Below, piece by piece: positions 22,501 to 31,274 of a stretch of 64,000 bases of DNA. Position numbers and translations under genes: made by a program. Position 1 is the stretch's first letter, and each line of letters starts with the position of its first letter. The notes beneath the pieces are model-generated. The model searched no databases and was not told where the DNA came from. It saw only the letters and a program-made list of their open reading frames with translations. The stretch is from Eublepharis macularius. Its lineage: Eukaryota > Chordata > Lepidosauria > Squamata > Eublepharidae. The stretch covers positions 18,486,001 through 18,550,000 of the forward strand of contig NC_072805.1 of the NCBI RefSeq assembly GCF_028583425.1. Direction: 5' to 3'.

Positions 22501-25500
22501 ATGGCAGAATATGCAGTGATGGCAAAACTGACGAGTTATATAAATAGAAGACCAATAAGTGAATTTGAAGAGAAATGAGGGAATTATTTTGCTTATAAAG
22601 AATAAAATAAATAAGATGTTGCAGTTTTATAAAGTAGAATAAGATCACATACTGACATTGCATATAGCTTATAAGAGTTTATAGTCTAACAAGGGGAGAA
22701 ATGTATGAATATATAATCAAATATTTAATTGGTAAAATAGTTTGTAGATTTGGAAACACTGATAAAGTTATTGATAAGTAGAGAGGATTGCTATAGTAAT
22801 CAGTTATATAAAGAGTTAAGACGAAATAGTGCAGCAATAATGGAATGAGGATTATATATTGATATATTGTTAAATATTGAATATAAAGCTATGATAAGAT
22901 GGAAATGGGCAAATATTAATGACGAGGTAGATTGCATGATGTATTTAGTTTGGGAAGGCAAATGTGAAAATATACAGTAGCTGGGACAGTATATGTATTC
23001 TTTATTTTAATATTGATTAACTCTGAATAAGATATGTTTTGAGTACTCTGTATGTTAATAACTCTTGTAGTACAAAATCCCACCCCTTCTTTGACCCTGT
23101 ATCTCCCCCTCTTCTTTCTGTACGCCATTTATTTTGAAAATATTTAAAAAAATAAATAACAAGAAATTCCCAACCAGTTTTTACCTGCAAAGAGACCTGC
23201 CAGGGCCACGATCCAGGCACTGCTTCTTCCCCGTTAACAATACGGGTGTAGCCACTAATGACGGGCTCAATCGCAGGGACACCACAGCCTAGAAACAACA
23301 AGAACATTTTTGAAAAAGCAACCATAGAGTCCCACCCTACACAGCAACAGTTTTTATTTATTTAAAATATTTCAAATTCCCATTAAATTAAAAAATTCTA
23401 CTTTGCATGCAGCTGACACAGGTTATTAATTTATTTAGTTATTTATTTCATTTATACCATACCTTTCTCCGCAATGGGGACCCAAAGCGGCTTACATCAT
23501 ATTCTTCTCCATTTTATCTTCACAACAGCCCTATAAGGTAGGTTAGGCTGAGGCTGTGTGACTTGCCCACAATCACTCAGTCAGCTTCCATGGCAGAGTG
23601 GGGATTCGAACCTGGGTCTCCTTGATCCTAGTCTAACACTCTAATCACTACACCACACTGGTTCAGTCCCGGCCTCTCTAAATAAAGTTTAAGAAGCTGG
23701 CATCAGGAGAGACTTTTCTTGCTTGAGCTTCTGGAGCTGTTGTGGTTGATACTGCACTAGAAGCACCCGTGGTTTGATTCACCTTTGCCCTTTTCAGTTG
23801 TCGTATTTGGGGATATCCAACTACATGTACAAGAAGCGTAGGATACCTGTGCTCCTCCTAATATGTACATTTTTCTCTGAACAGGGCGCCATGTGAATTT
23901 TCAGCTTCCTTGCCTCCTCATTATCAAGGACAGCTGCACAGCCCTACAAGCTTGCATCTAGGCACTTATTTGTTATCTGTCTGCCCCCATGGGCCTAGAC
24001 TTGCCAACCTCCAGGTGAGGCCTGGAGATCTTCCAGAATGACAAGTGATCTCTAGATGACACCTATCAGTTCCTCTAGAGAAATTGGACTTTTGGGCATC
24101 AAACCCCAGTGAGGCCCCTCCCCAAATTCCACCCTCTTCAAGCTTTGCCAAGGAATTTCTCAGCCTGGAGTTGGCAACCTTACATGTCACTATCCTCTCA
24201 GTAATTCCATTAAAGGAAGCTGGGAGAAGCTGTTGATGCGATTATGTAGTCAAGAGTCACACAGAACTTGATCCCTGGAAAGATGACACAGGATGGGATC
24301 GTGTATGTCTCGCTATTCCTGCCATCTTAATGGCGAAAGCCCTATCGGTGTTGCATGGGCAGCTACTGGTGCAGAGAAATAATTTGAACACCAGAAATTC
24401 CGTAAGGACAGCAGTTGTACCAGACCCCCTTGGATGTAGTGGACCACAGTTTTGCCCAAAGCTACTCGAGTTTTCATTTTGGATTTTCTGTTGTCTGGAC
24501 CTTAGTTACATTTTATAGCCTGTGCCTTTAAGTCCTTTTCTTTTAAAAGCAGTAATAAATAAAAACAATTTAATCATGCCTGAAACCAAGTGAATCTTTT
24601 TGGGGCTTCCTCGTGAGTCCCTATTTCTGCTTTCCTGGCATCCTCTTGAAATCCATCTTTTGAGCCAGCTATCACCTTGAAATTCTGGTTTTCTGAACTT
24701 GTCTGTCTATCCCCTCCTATCCATTCCACTACTCCTGGCCCCGATTTTGCCCCATAACTAATGCAACCAAGACCCATGGCCCATCTCCATGTTCACCTAC
24801 AAAATGTGATGTAGCCCTTCTGGGCTTGTTCTAGGCTTGCCAACCTCCATGTGTAGGGTTGCTAGCTCCAAGTTGGGAAATTCCTAGAGATCTGGGGGGT
24901 GAAACCTGGAGAAACCTGGAGAAAGTGGGATTTGGGGAGGGAAAAGACCTTGGCATGGCATAATTCCATAGAGTCCACCCCCCCCCCCACCAAAGTAGCC
25001 ATTTTCTCCAGGTAAATTGATCTCTGTGGCCTGGAGACCAGTTGTAATTCCGGGAGATCTCCAGCCACTACCTGGAGGATGGCAACCCTATCCAGGTGGG
25101 GCCTGATCTTCTGGAATTGCAACTGATCATCAGACTACAAAGATCAGTTCCTCTGGAGGAAATGGCTGTTTTGGAAAGTGGACTCTATGGTATCACGTCC
25201 CGGCTGAAGTCCCTCCCCTCCACAAACCCCACCCTCTCCCGGCTCCATTCTCAACTCTCCAGGAATTTCCCAACCAGGAGCTGGCAACCCTGGCTTATGC
25301 CAATTTCAAATGCAGCTGGGGACCATGTATTCAAAAACTTCTTTCCCTCCTCCCATACTCGCACAGAATTCACTGTCCATGGAAATTTAGGACCTTGTTT
25401 AGGAAACAAGATTTCATGGTGCTGCTATGCTGTGGCTGTTGAGACAATTTTTAAATAATAACATAACATTTGATTTATATACTGCCCTTCAGGACAACTT

Positions 25501-27257
25501 AATGCCCACTCAGAGCGGTTTTCAAAGTATGTTATTATTACCCCACAACAATCACCCTGTGAGGTGGGTGGGGCTGAGAGAGCTCTGAGAGAGCTGAGAC
25601 TGACCCAAGGTCACCCAGCTGGCTTCAAGTGGAGGAGTGGGGAATCAAACCCCGCTCTCCAGATTAGAGTCCTGCTGCTCTTAACCACTACACCAAAATG
25701 GCTAAATTCTCCTCTAAAATGTTGTCATGGGCCACAGATTTGACCCATGGCTGCAGTAACAGGTAGTTTGGCCCTTAGTTTATTAGGAACAACAGCTTGA
25801 GCCTAAATATCTCCATAATTCATTTTTGGATTTTGTTGGCTTAACATGGCAGAGCATTCCAATATCCTATCCCTTCAACTGCATTCTGAAATGGTACAAA
25901 CCCAGGAGGTATTTCCTTTTCCTGGGCCGTCGTCACACGGGCATCTCTTCCGTTAAATTTACAGCATATAGCGTCCTACCTGTTATCGGCACAGTAACGT
26001 TTCTTTGGGTCACCTAACGGCTCTTCACGCCACCAGCTGTCCACACCGAAGCACTCTGTTCTGTTCTCTCTAACCGCGCAGAAGCAGCTCCTCCCCCCCT
26101 TTTTTATTATTCTGGCATTTAATTCCGCTATAACGGATTAACAGCATATAAACATTACGACCCTTTTGTTTTTCCAACTTTGAAATTATATAAATAGCCC
26201 TTTGCCCGCAGAAAACTCCCTGTCTGGCGTGATCCCCATCGCTGAAGACTCTGCCATGGCGACTGAGTCATTTTTACTTCAGCAGAAAGTTTTCATTGTG
26301 TTATGTCGTTATGGCGTTATAAGGACATAATAAAATTTAAAAAGGGAGTCGCAGGAAGAAATGGATTCTGGGATTGAAGGGAGGGCATAGGACGTTGCGA
26401 GGCGAAATACATCGATGTGAGGCATTCACACTGAGGTGCAAAATATCGCAACTATCAAGCAAAAAACAGCAATGAGGAAATCGCATCAGTGTTGGAATAA
26501 GGTGGGTGTTTGCCGGGAAATAGCGCCATTTTAGCACTAAAAAAAAGCCCGTGTGACGACGGCCCTGAAGTTATTGATCCCTTTGAAACTTTTCTGAGCT
26601 TGATCCTGAAAATGACACAAACAACTTAACTAACTCCCACCCACTGCTTCCCTGCTTTTGGGGAGTGGTGAAAAATATTCCTAAGGAGTTAGCTGAAGAG
26701 GGTAGAAACAGAGCAAAGCTACAAGTGACGAATGACACAGGTTGGACACTTGTCAGCTTCCCTCAAGTTTTGATGGGAAATGTAGGCGTCCTGGTCTTGC
26801 AGCTTGGCTCTCCGACGGCTGTCCAATGGCCTTTTCAACTGCCACTTGTCCAACATTCCGCCAAGCTGCTTACATTTCCCATCAGAACTTGAGGGAAGCT
26901 GGCAAGTGTCCAACCTGTGTCAGGCGTCACTTGTAGTTTGGCCCATAGTCCAGCTTTGTAAAACACAGCTCTGTAGTTATTATTTCTTCGTATCCCTCTC
27001 ATTCTCTCTCAAAGGGTAGATTAAAATATTCAATTCAAATAAATTAAAAATTAAAAAGACAGAATAAAACAAATAACTGCAGCAAATATGTATCTATAAC
27101 TTTGCCAGAGTTTTGCAAGCTACTTTGTTCCCCCCAAACCTGGATCTTACATCTCCAGAAAGGCTGACGTACCCACCCTCCAGCCCAGAGCCTGTAGCTA
27201 CTTACTCTGCACAGCGCTGGCGATTGCCGCGCAGGAGAGAAACCACAAGATATTCAT
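13346..27257 (-). CDS. Chymotrypsinogen B-type serine protease with Ala226 (seven exons, complete)
   Basis: Seven exons sum to 792 nt, a 263-residue preproenzyme, the usual chymotrypsinogen length. It is a secreted pancreatic zymogen cleaving after large hydrophobic residues. Visible: an 18-residue signal peptide starting [11 protein letters not shown]; Cys1 of the mature chain (CGVPAI); the trypsin activation site YTR/IVNGEE; catalytic His (TAAHCGV), Asp (NNDIALIKL) and Ser (GDSGGP) at precursor positions near 75, 120 and 213; Ser189 before CMGDSGG, which gives chymotrypsin specificity; and Ala226 in [11 protein letters not shown]. The autolysis loop keeps Tyr146 (KTRYNA). Exon sizes (52, 104, 80, 79, 181, 134, 162) equal those of the plus-strand paralog. 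It is convergent with BCAR1 and head to head with the other chymotrypsinogen. The CTRB1/CTRB2 name is not assignable because the paralogs may have undergone conversion. Confidence 0.96.
13551..13941. mobile_element. hAT-type DNA transposon, 391 bp, with perfect 8-bp target duplication
   Basis: Ends TAGAGATGGACA and TGCCCATCTCTA; GTCCCAGG at 13543-13550 and 13942-13949. It sits in intron 6 of the minus chymotrypsinogen gene, its near end 43 nt from exon 7. The interior repeats GGTTCGT-like words on both strands. Confidence 0.85.
14936..15092 (+). mobile_element. CR1-like LINE 3' UTR fragment
   Basis: GATGGACCATTAGCTTGATC then GCTCTTATGTTCT matches the 3' end of the longer LINE copy at 53680-54655. 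Intronic in the minus chymotrypsinogen gene. Confidence 0.6.
15266..15399 (-). CDS. Chymotrypsinogen (minus) exon 6
   Basis: 134 nt, acceptor CCTGCAG, donor ATG/GTGAGT. Encodes [18 protein letters not shown] through [11 protein letters not shown], including Ser189 of the specificity pocket. Confidence 0.95.
15612..15833. mobile_element. Foldback element (AGAGTCCAGTAGCACC family) with 9-bp target duplication
   Basis: Inverted arms AGAGTCCAGTAGCACCTTTA and complement; TGCATTTAA at 15612-15620 and 15825-15833. Related copies at 16576-16783 and 52033-52620. Confidence 0.7.
16562..16797. mobile_element. Foldback element (AGAGTCCAGTAGCACC family) with 14-bp target duplication
   Basis: CATAAGCTCAGTAG occurs at 16562-16575 and 16784-16797 around a palindromic element with the same arms as the copy at 15621-15824. 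Confidence 0.75.
17360..17450 (+). mobile_element. LINE-type 3' tail, probably L2
   Basis: CACTAATCTGTCCAGAAGAG, then AGTATACAAATGGACTATTA with an ATT repeat at the end. The preceding 16860-17350 is GC-rich DNA I cannot assign. Confidence 0.5.
17604..17851. mobile_element. Palindromic hAT-type MITE with perfect 8-bp target duplication
   Basis: Ends CAGGGCTTTTTTTC and GAAAAAAAGCCCTG; long internal inverted repeat around CCCCTGATCTCCAGACAG. TCTGCCCC at 17596-17603 and 17852-17859. Confidence 0.9.
18045..18225 (-). CDS. Chymotrypsinogen (minus) exon 5, catalytic Asp102
   Basis: 181 nt, acceptor CTGACCAG, donor GTGGGT, ends in phase 1. Encodes VFTHPDWDP, the catalytic aspartate in [14 protein letters not shown], and GWGKTRYN of the autolysis loop. 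Confidence 0.95.
18395..18755 (+). mobile_element. CR1-like LINE 3' UTR interrupted by a palindromic MITE
   Basis: CAGAGGCAGTCCACC and TGATCCAGCAGGGCT, then CTCTTCTCGTGTTCTTATG after the insert, match the LINE tail at 54440-54655. The MITE at 18596-18730 splits it. Confidence 0.65.
18596..18730. mobile_element. Harbinger-like palindromic MITE, 135 bp
   Basis: Ends GGCTGAATCCACACTTAC and complement, internal GCGCGAAACAGTCG in both arms. CAG at 18593-18595 and 18731-18733 fits a 3-bp target duplication (a longer reading of 7 bp, CAGGGCT, is possible). Confidence 0.7.
18868..18946 (-). CDS. Chymotrypsinogen (minus) exon 4
   Basis: 79 nt, acceptor TTCTCCAG, donor AAG/GTGGGT. Encodes [20 protein letters not shown] and KLAVEK, matching the SDVVVAGEFDQGSDEENIQ segment of mammalian chymotrypsinogen B. 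Confidence 0.93.
19792..19967. mobile_element. Palindromic MITE, about 176 bp
   Basis: Inverted ends share ACATGGCTCACCTGAACCCG and GGAACGCTGTGCAGCATGC with only outer mismatches. Flanking triplets are GAG and GAA, so a 3-bp duplication is plausible but not proven. Confidence 0.65.
20560..20784. mobile_element. Palindromic hAT-type MITE with perfect 8-bp target duplication
   Basis: Starts CAGGGCTTTTTTTCAGC and ends GAAAAAAAGCCCTG; TGGGTGAG at 20552-20559 and 20785-20792. Same family as 17604-17851 in the opposite orientation. Confidence 0.9.
21244..21323 (-). CDS. Chymotrypsinogen (minus) exon 3, catalytic His57
   Basis: 80 nt, acceptor CTTTGCAG, donor GTGAGT, ends in phase 2. Encodes [12 protein letters not shown] and [12 protein letters not shown] with the catalytic histidine. 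The open frame is too short to stand out but the homology is residue by residue. Confidence 0.94.
21365..21547 (+). repeat. Fragment of TAGGGTTGCC-ended repeat
   Basis: CCAGGTGGGGCTGG, ACAGAGATCAGTTACTCTGG and CACCAGGAATTTGCCTACC belong to the repeat family seen complete at 24854-25090; the outer ends are missing here. Confidence 0.5.
21548..21753. mobile_element. Palindromic MITE (CAAGCTACAAGTGACG family)
   Basis: Inverted arms share TTTTGATGGGAAATGTAGGC and GACACTTGTC. Same family as 26711-26944, 32618-32821 and 50937-51170. A (CA)n tract abuts its right end. Confidence 0.65.
21754..21779. repeat. (CA)n microsatellite, 13 units
   Basis: Uninterrupted CA dinucleotides in an intron of the minus chymotrypsinogen gene. 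Confidence 0.95.
22446..23177 (+). mobile_element. 5'-truncated L1-type LINE 3' end with perfect 17-bp target duplication
   Basis: AAGAAATTCCCAACCAG occurs at 22446-22462 and 23161-23177. Between them is AT-rich sequence whose first part reads [20 protein letters not shown], like the ORF2 C-terminus of L1, and an A-rich tail ends at 23160. It is antisense to the chymotrypsinogen gene, right beside the exon 2 donor. Confidence 0.85.
23185..23288 (-). CDS. Chymotrypsinogen (minus) exon 2, propeptide and activation site
   Basis: 104 nt between acceptor TTTCTAG and donor CAG/GTAAAA. Encodes [21 protein letters not shown] and [12 protein letters not shown] 17-bp L1 target duplication begins 7 nt into the following intron. 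Confidence 0.95.
23428..23665 (-). repeat. tRNA-derived SINE
   Basis: Reversed copy: CATTTATACCATACCTTTCT, GGGGATTCGAACCTGGGTCT (complement of a B box) and ACACTCTAATCACTACACCA (A box side). Confidence 0.8.
23994..24183 (+). repeat. TAGGGTTGCC-ended repeat, hAT-like MITE
   Basis: Begins TAGACTTGCCAACCTCCAGG and ends CCTGGAGTTGGCAACCTTA. Ends and interior match the family at 24854-25090. Confidence 0.6.
24832..25291. mobile_element. TAGGGTTGCC-ended hAT-like element split by a second copy of itself
   Basis: Outer copy: starts TAGGCTTGCCAACCTCCATG, resumes CCAGGTGGGGCCTGATC after the insert, ends GGAGCTGGCAACCCT. Flanks GCTTGTTC and GCTTATGC match at six of eight positions. The inner copy is at 24854-25090. 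Confidence 0.65.
24854..25090. mobile_element. Inner TAGGGTTGCC-ended hAT-like MITE, 237 bp
   Basis: Ends TAGGGTTGCTAGC and GATGGCAACCCTA; flanked by TCCATGTG (24846-24853) and TCCAGGTG (25091-25098), an 8-bp duplication with one change. Confidence 0.75.
25456..25703 (-). repeat. tRNA-derived SINE (CACTCAGAGCGG type)
   Basis: Reversed: GCCCACTCAGAGCGG, TCACCCTGTGAGGTGGGTGG and GGGGAATCAAACCCCGCTCT, CTTAACCACTACACCA. Same family as 44755-44972 and 61333-61572. Confidence 0.8.
25925..26564. mobile_element. Harbinger-like non-autonomous element, 640 bp, 3-bp target duplication
   Basis: Ends GGCCGTCGTCACACGGGC and GCCCGTGTGACGACGGCC; CTG at 25922-25924 and 26565-26567. The interior is AT-rich with no transposase frame. 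Located in intron 1 of the minus chymotrypsinogen gene. Confidence 0.75.
26711..26944. mobile_element. Palindromic MITE (CAAGCTACAAGTGACG family)
   Basis: Starts GAGCAAAGCTACAAGTGACG, ends CGTCACTTGTAGTTTGGCCC; flanking triplets ACA and ATA. Located 260 bp downstream of exon 1 of the minus chymotrypsinogen gene. Confidence 0.7.
27206..27257 (-). CDS. Chymotrypsinogen (minus) exon 1, signal peptide
   Basis: ATG at 27257-27255, 52 nt, donor GTAAGT, ends in phase 1. Encodes the signal peptide [17 protein letters not shown] plus the first base of Ser18. The start is supported by length, phase and a TATA box about 55 bp upstream. Confidence 0.93.
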
Positions 27258-27306
27258 GCTAGATCTGAAGGTGGCACGATTAGAAAAATTGCTGGCAGCT
27301 CTATCA

Positions 27307-27314
27307 TTTTTATA
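27307..27314 (-). promoter_or_regulatory. TATA box of the minus-strand chymotrypsinogen gene
   Basis: TATAAAAA on the minus strand, 50-57 bp upstream of the ATG at 27257. The spacing mirrors that of the plus-strand paralog, which supports a core promoter with a transcription start near 27282. The start itself is inferred. Confidence 0.7.
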
Positions 27315-27603
27315 CTGAATGCCCACAGCAAAGGTGGCTGTGTGCCAGCAGGTGCCTGGGAAGAAGCAGGCCTGGCCTTTGATAATGTGGTCGATAACTG
27401 ACAGGAGATGGTAACTGTGTCTACAGTGGGGGAAAGGAGTTATTTTTAGGTTGATCACAGCTGAAGAGTTTCCACAGCATCATCTTTGGGGGACATTTCA
27501 GAATCCAGAGAGGAACTGACCCCAAAGCTTCCTTCTCTCTTGCTTTGCTTTGCGCCTGCTGAGGAATTAATCCCTTCCTGTTGCAAAGGACATTACTGCA
27601 CTC

Positions 27604-27884
27604 CAGGGCGTGGTGGAACTCAGGACCGCACAATGACGTCACTTTGGTTCAGCTGGAACAAGGGGGGAGTTTTTAAAAGTTTAAATCGCCCTCGGCGAAA
27701 ATGGCCACATGGCCGGTGGCCCTGCTCCCTGATCTCCAGACAGAGGGGAGTTTAGATCGCCCTCTGTACCACGATCTAAACTCCCCTCTGTCTGGAGATC
27801 AGGGGGCGGGGCCACCGGCCATGTGGCCATTTCCAAGAGGTGCCAGAACTCCGTTCCACCGCGTTCCCGCTGAAAAAAGCCCTG
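27604..27884. mobile_element. Palindromic hAT-type MITE, older copy
   Basis: Begins CAGGGCGTGGTGG and ends GAAAAAAGCCCTG; flanks CTGCACTC and CTATACTC agree at six of eight. It lies about 290 bp upstream of the TATA box of the minus chymotrypsinogen gene. Confidence 0.75.
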
Positions 27885-28399
27885 CTATACTCTAAAAATC
27901 CCACCCCCCACTCTGGCTTATTTCTCATGGAAATGAAGTATCTGTGTCTGAGCTGCTTTAGATCACAGGAGAAGGCTCACCGGATGGAATACCCTCCATA
28001 TTATAGAATGCTTCTCTCTGCACATGAAGATGCCAAGGAGGAACATTGTTGCCTAGTCCTTGACACTCTATCTTTCAGTATACAGGGATTCCCCACGCCC
28101 TTTTCATGACAGAGCATTCCCTCACATCTGAAGCGGCACTGACCACCTCCATGAAAATTAGGTCTTCTTCACACAGGGTGCTGGTCAGTTTTTCTCACCA
28201 TTGCCTTATGACCTGAGACTTATTCCAGAATGTTCAGCGTGACCAGCAAAAGCCAGGGTCATCCTTGGCCAAGGTGAGATGGATGATAGAAGAATATGCG
28301 GGGAACCTTTAAAGGGTGATATGATCAGATGACTATTATACTTTGACACCATGAAAGACGTCATTTGGATTTTCTGCCTCAGGAGACAAAATATGCAGC

Positions 28400-29445
28400 C
28401 TTGTTATTGATACTTTTGGACATTATAGCGGACATTAGTGCGTCAGCTATAGCACGTATTTTTTTACTCCAGAGGTAATCAATTTGTACCAGCTGCTTCC
28501 AAAATATTTAAGTCCAAAGTGATTTCACAACTATTGTATGGTATTCCAATCTGAAGGCCTTTGACTGGGTCATTGAACGTGTCCAATCTAAATTTCTGCG
28601 AAAAATCCTGGGCCTACCGAAGTGTGTTCCATATGCAGTCATTTGCTTAGAAACTGGCTTAATTTTAGTGGAAACGAGGGCATGGCTTATGACATTTAAA
28701 TACTGGCTACGGTTACATTATAATTCTGACCCTGGGAGCTTTACATATCAAATGCTTTCAGAGTCCAATGTGTCAAACTGGTCAGCGTATATCATGGAAA
28801 AAATGGAAGGCATGGGTATATCTGCGGGCTCACTGTCTATGTTAACATCAAATGCGGCATTTCATCAAATTAAGAGTAGGTTGCTAGATATCGAGCGCCA
28901 GAAGTTATATAGCCTGGCTACTAAAACCTGCTCTCCCCTGAGCTTTGAAGTCCACCTCACTGTAGGGAGGATGGCTCCATATTTATCCTCCCTGCAGGTG
29001 CCCCAGCTTCGTAGAGCTTTTTCTTTGGCCAGGTGCAATGCTATGCCTTCGGCCATTCTACATGGCAGATTTAATAGGATAGCCTACTCAGCTAGAAGCT
29101 GTTTAGGTGAACAAAAATGTGTCGAGTCAATTACACATGTTCTTTTGCATTGTCATTTGTACACTGGTATACATCAAACATATTTAAAATCTGTTTTAGC
29201 TAGTATGATGGATTGCTCTGACTCGCTCAAAGTCTATAGACTGTTGAATGATTCCTTTCCTGACGTCACCGAGGTGACCAAATTTCTCCATTCAGCTTCA
29301 AAGTTGTGTCAAAGGATATCACGGAAATAAGCTATAAATGTATTTATGTATCCTTTATGTATCCTTTTAACCTTGTTTTTCTTTTTGTAAGTGGATAACT
29401 TGAATTGTTCCTACATGCCAATAACGGCTAACTTGACTTGACTTA
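28400..29445 (+). mobile_element. Non-LTR retrotransposon (LINE) ORF2 C-terminus and 3' end
   Basis: A 220-codon open frame (28668-29330) plus upstream frame pieces read VQSKFLRKILGLPKCVPYAV, ETRAWLMTFKYWLRL, and [20 protein letters not shown], followed by a zinc-knuckle CLGEQKCVESITHVLLHC. This layout is that of LINE C-termini. A related copy lies at 55640-56215. The family is not assigned. Confidence 0.75.
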
Positions 29446-29975
29446 CTTGTGGATTTTGTCTAGATGCCGTCAACAACTGAGTTGACCAAGAAAAAGTATT
29501 TTCCATGATGGTACCACAACCATAAAAGCACCATGCTTTGCTTCCAGCCATCTTTTTGGAAAGGTGGGGTTCCAAGTTCTTTGATAGAGAAATTAAATTG
29601 CTTTTCTGCCACAGCAAATTCTTTCCCAAAGAGGGACTGCTGGTTCCCCTAAAACAACACAATTTGGAAACCACCAGATTAGAAAGCAGGATTTAATCAG
29701 TTTAAGGATTTTGGAGAACTCTGCAGTAACCATTCACCTTCCATATATTTATACACTTCGCCAGAATGATTTACATATAACAGGTATGTATGGTTTTCTT
29801 TTTCCTTCAGTGTGACATACAAGTGTAGATCCCAGTTCTATATTTATTTTATACCTTGTTTTTCTCTCCTCTGTGGCTTATATTGTTCTCTCTGCCTCCT
29901 TTTTATCCTCAAACCCACAACTCCACGATGTAGGTAAGGTTATGAGACAATGACTAGTTCAAGATCACCTGCAAC

Positions 29976-30363
29976 CAGGGCTTTTTTTCTGGGAAAAGAG
30001 GTGGTGGAACTGAGGGCCAAACTACAAGTGACGAATGACACTTGAACAGCAAGTGTATTCCTCCCTGTTCACTTGCCCTCCACTTGCTCTCCACTTGATC
30101 CACTTGCCGTTCAAGTGTCATTCGTCACTTGTAGCTTGACCCTCAGTGGGTTGCCCTCGGAGAAAATGGTCACATGGCCGATGGCCCCACCCCCTGATCT
30201 CCAGACAGAGGGACGTTTAGATTGCCCTCCGCACTGCTCGGCATGGAGGGCAATCTAAACTCCCCTCTGTCTGGAGATCAGGGGGCGGGGCCACCAGCCA
30301 TGTGACCATTTTCAAGAGGTGCCGGAACTCCATTCCACCACATTCCAGCTGAAAAAAGCCCTG
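29976..30363. mobile_element. Palindromic hAT-type MITE with perfect 8-bp target duplication, itself carrying an insert
   Basis: Ends CAGGGCTTTTTTTC and GAAAAAAGCCCTG; CCTGCAAC at 29968-29975 and 30364-30371. Contains the nested MITE at 30014-30142. Confidence 0.9.
30014..30142. mobile_element. Nested palindromic MITE (CTACAAGTGACG ends)
   Basis: Starts GGGCCAAACTACAAGTGACG and ends CGTCACTTGTAGCTTGACCC. Flanking triplets TGA and TCA; undisturbed copies of the host MITE read AACTCAGTGGG here, so a 3-bp TCA duplication with one later change explains it. Confidence 0.75.
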
Positions 30364-31170
30364 CCTGCAACCTTTCATCAGAAAGTGGGGATTCGAACCT
30401 GGCTCCCCCAGATCCTAGTCTAACACTACCCTCTACAACAGGTTGCACATTGATGCTCTGCATAGCTTTATAAGTGGCAAAGCTACTGGCTTTAGTCCCA
30501 CGAGCCCAGGACATGCACTTCAGGCAGACATTCATCGGGGTAGCAGCAGGAAGGGAAAAGGCACAGAACCTGTTCAGTGGGGTCACCAGACGCAGCTGTC
30601 ACTGTTGAGGGAATCAAAGGTTACATGGCTGCCTCTCAGCTCTTGCAATGCACCTGGCTTTGAGTAAAGCTTTCCCAGCCATTGGTGTCCAGCACACTAT
30701 GCTCTTCTTGGCATCAGGCAGACTTGACGGGAGTGGCAGTGGTTCATGTTAGCCTGCCTGGGAGTGAGAAGCATGGCAGCCTGAAGGGGTCTTCTGGACC
30801 TCAGTGTCTTAAATCACCAGTTTCCCAGGAACCTCAGTGGGGTACTTATTTCCTGCCTGCACGCTTTGCGCCTGCACTCTCCCATGCTCACCCATCATGA
30901 TGGGGGAGAATGGGAGCTCACACGTGCAAAAGGCTTGGGCGGGATGTAAGCACCCTGCTGCCCCCCCCCCCAGTCCTCTGCACGCCTGCTTTGACCCCTG
31001 GGGCCCCTGGTCCTTGCATCAGGCAACCTGGGCCTCTGCCACACTCTGTCCACAGCTAAGCTGTGGAATTTTCTCCCTTATCTTCAAGGTCCTCAGATAG
31101 GAGATTAAAAAAAACCCCAAGCTTTGCTTTTCCATCCTCTGCCAGCCATGCAGACCCAGTCCATGCCAAG

Positions 31171-31178
31171 TATATAAA
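31171..31178 (+). promoter_or_regulatory. TATA box of the plus-strand chymotrypsinogen gene
   Basis: TATATAAA, 52 bp upstream of the ATG at 31223. This predicts a transcription start near 31200 and a 5' UTR of about 20 nt. Confidence 0.75.
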
Positions 31179-31222
31179 GGCCCGTTGCTCTTGCTTCATT
31201 CTCTGCTCTTTCAGGAAGCAAG

Positions 31223-31274
31223 ATGGCCACCATCTGGTTCTTGTCTTGCTTGGCCCTCCTCGGCACTGCCTATG
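31223..31274 (+). CDS. Chymotrypsinogen (plus) exon 1, signal peptide
   Basis: ATG at 31223, 52 nt, donor GTAAGC, ends in phase 1. Encodes [17 protein letters not shown] and the first base of Gly18. The ATG sits in AAGATGGCC, a good Kozak context. Confidence 0.94.

Larger units (their letters stand above)
29840..30440 (-). repeat. tRNA-derived SINE split by a hAT-type MITE
   Basis: Left part 29840-29975 and right part 30364-30440 (GGGGATTCGAACCTGGCTCC) form one reversed SINE if the insert 29976-30363 and one 8-bp repeat are removed. Confidence 0.75.
27315..31170. other. Shared upstream region of the divergent chymotrypsinogen pair
   Basis: About 3.9 kb between the two TATA boxes. It holds a hAT MITE (27604-27884), a LINE 3' end (28400-29445), a SINE split by another MITE (29840-30440), and about 700 bp of unassigned sequence before the plus-strand promoter. 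Pancreas-specific enhancers would be expected here but none is identified with confidence. Confidence 0.6.

Noticed and set aside
27349-27362. Possible PTF1-type pancreatic enhancer site (CAGGTG plus TGGGAA)
   Set aside because: The two boxes are about 8 bp apart and in an order I do not recognise from known acinar promoters; the short words are likely by chance.
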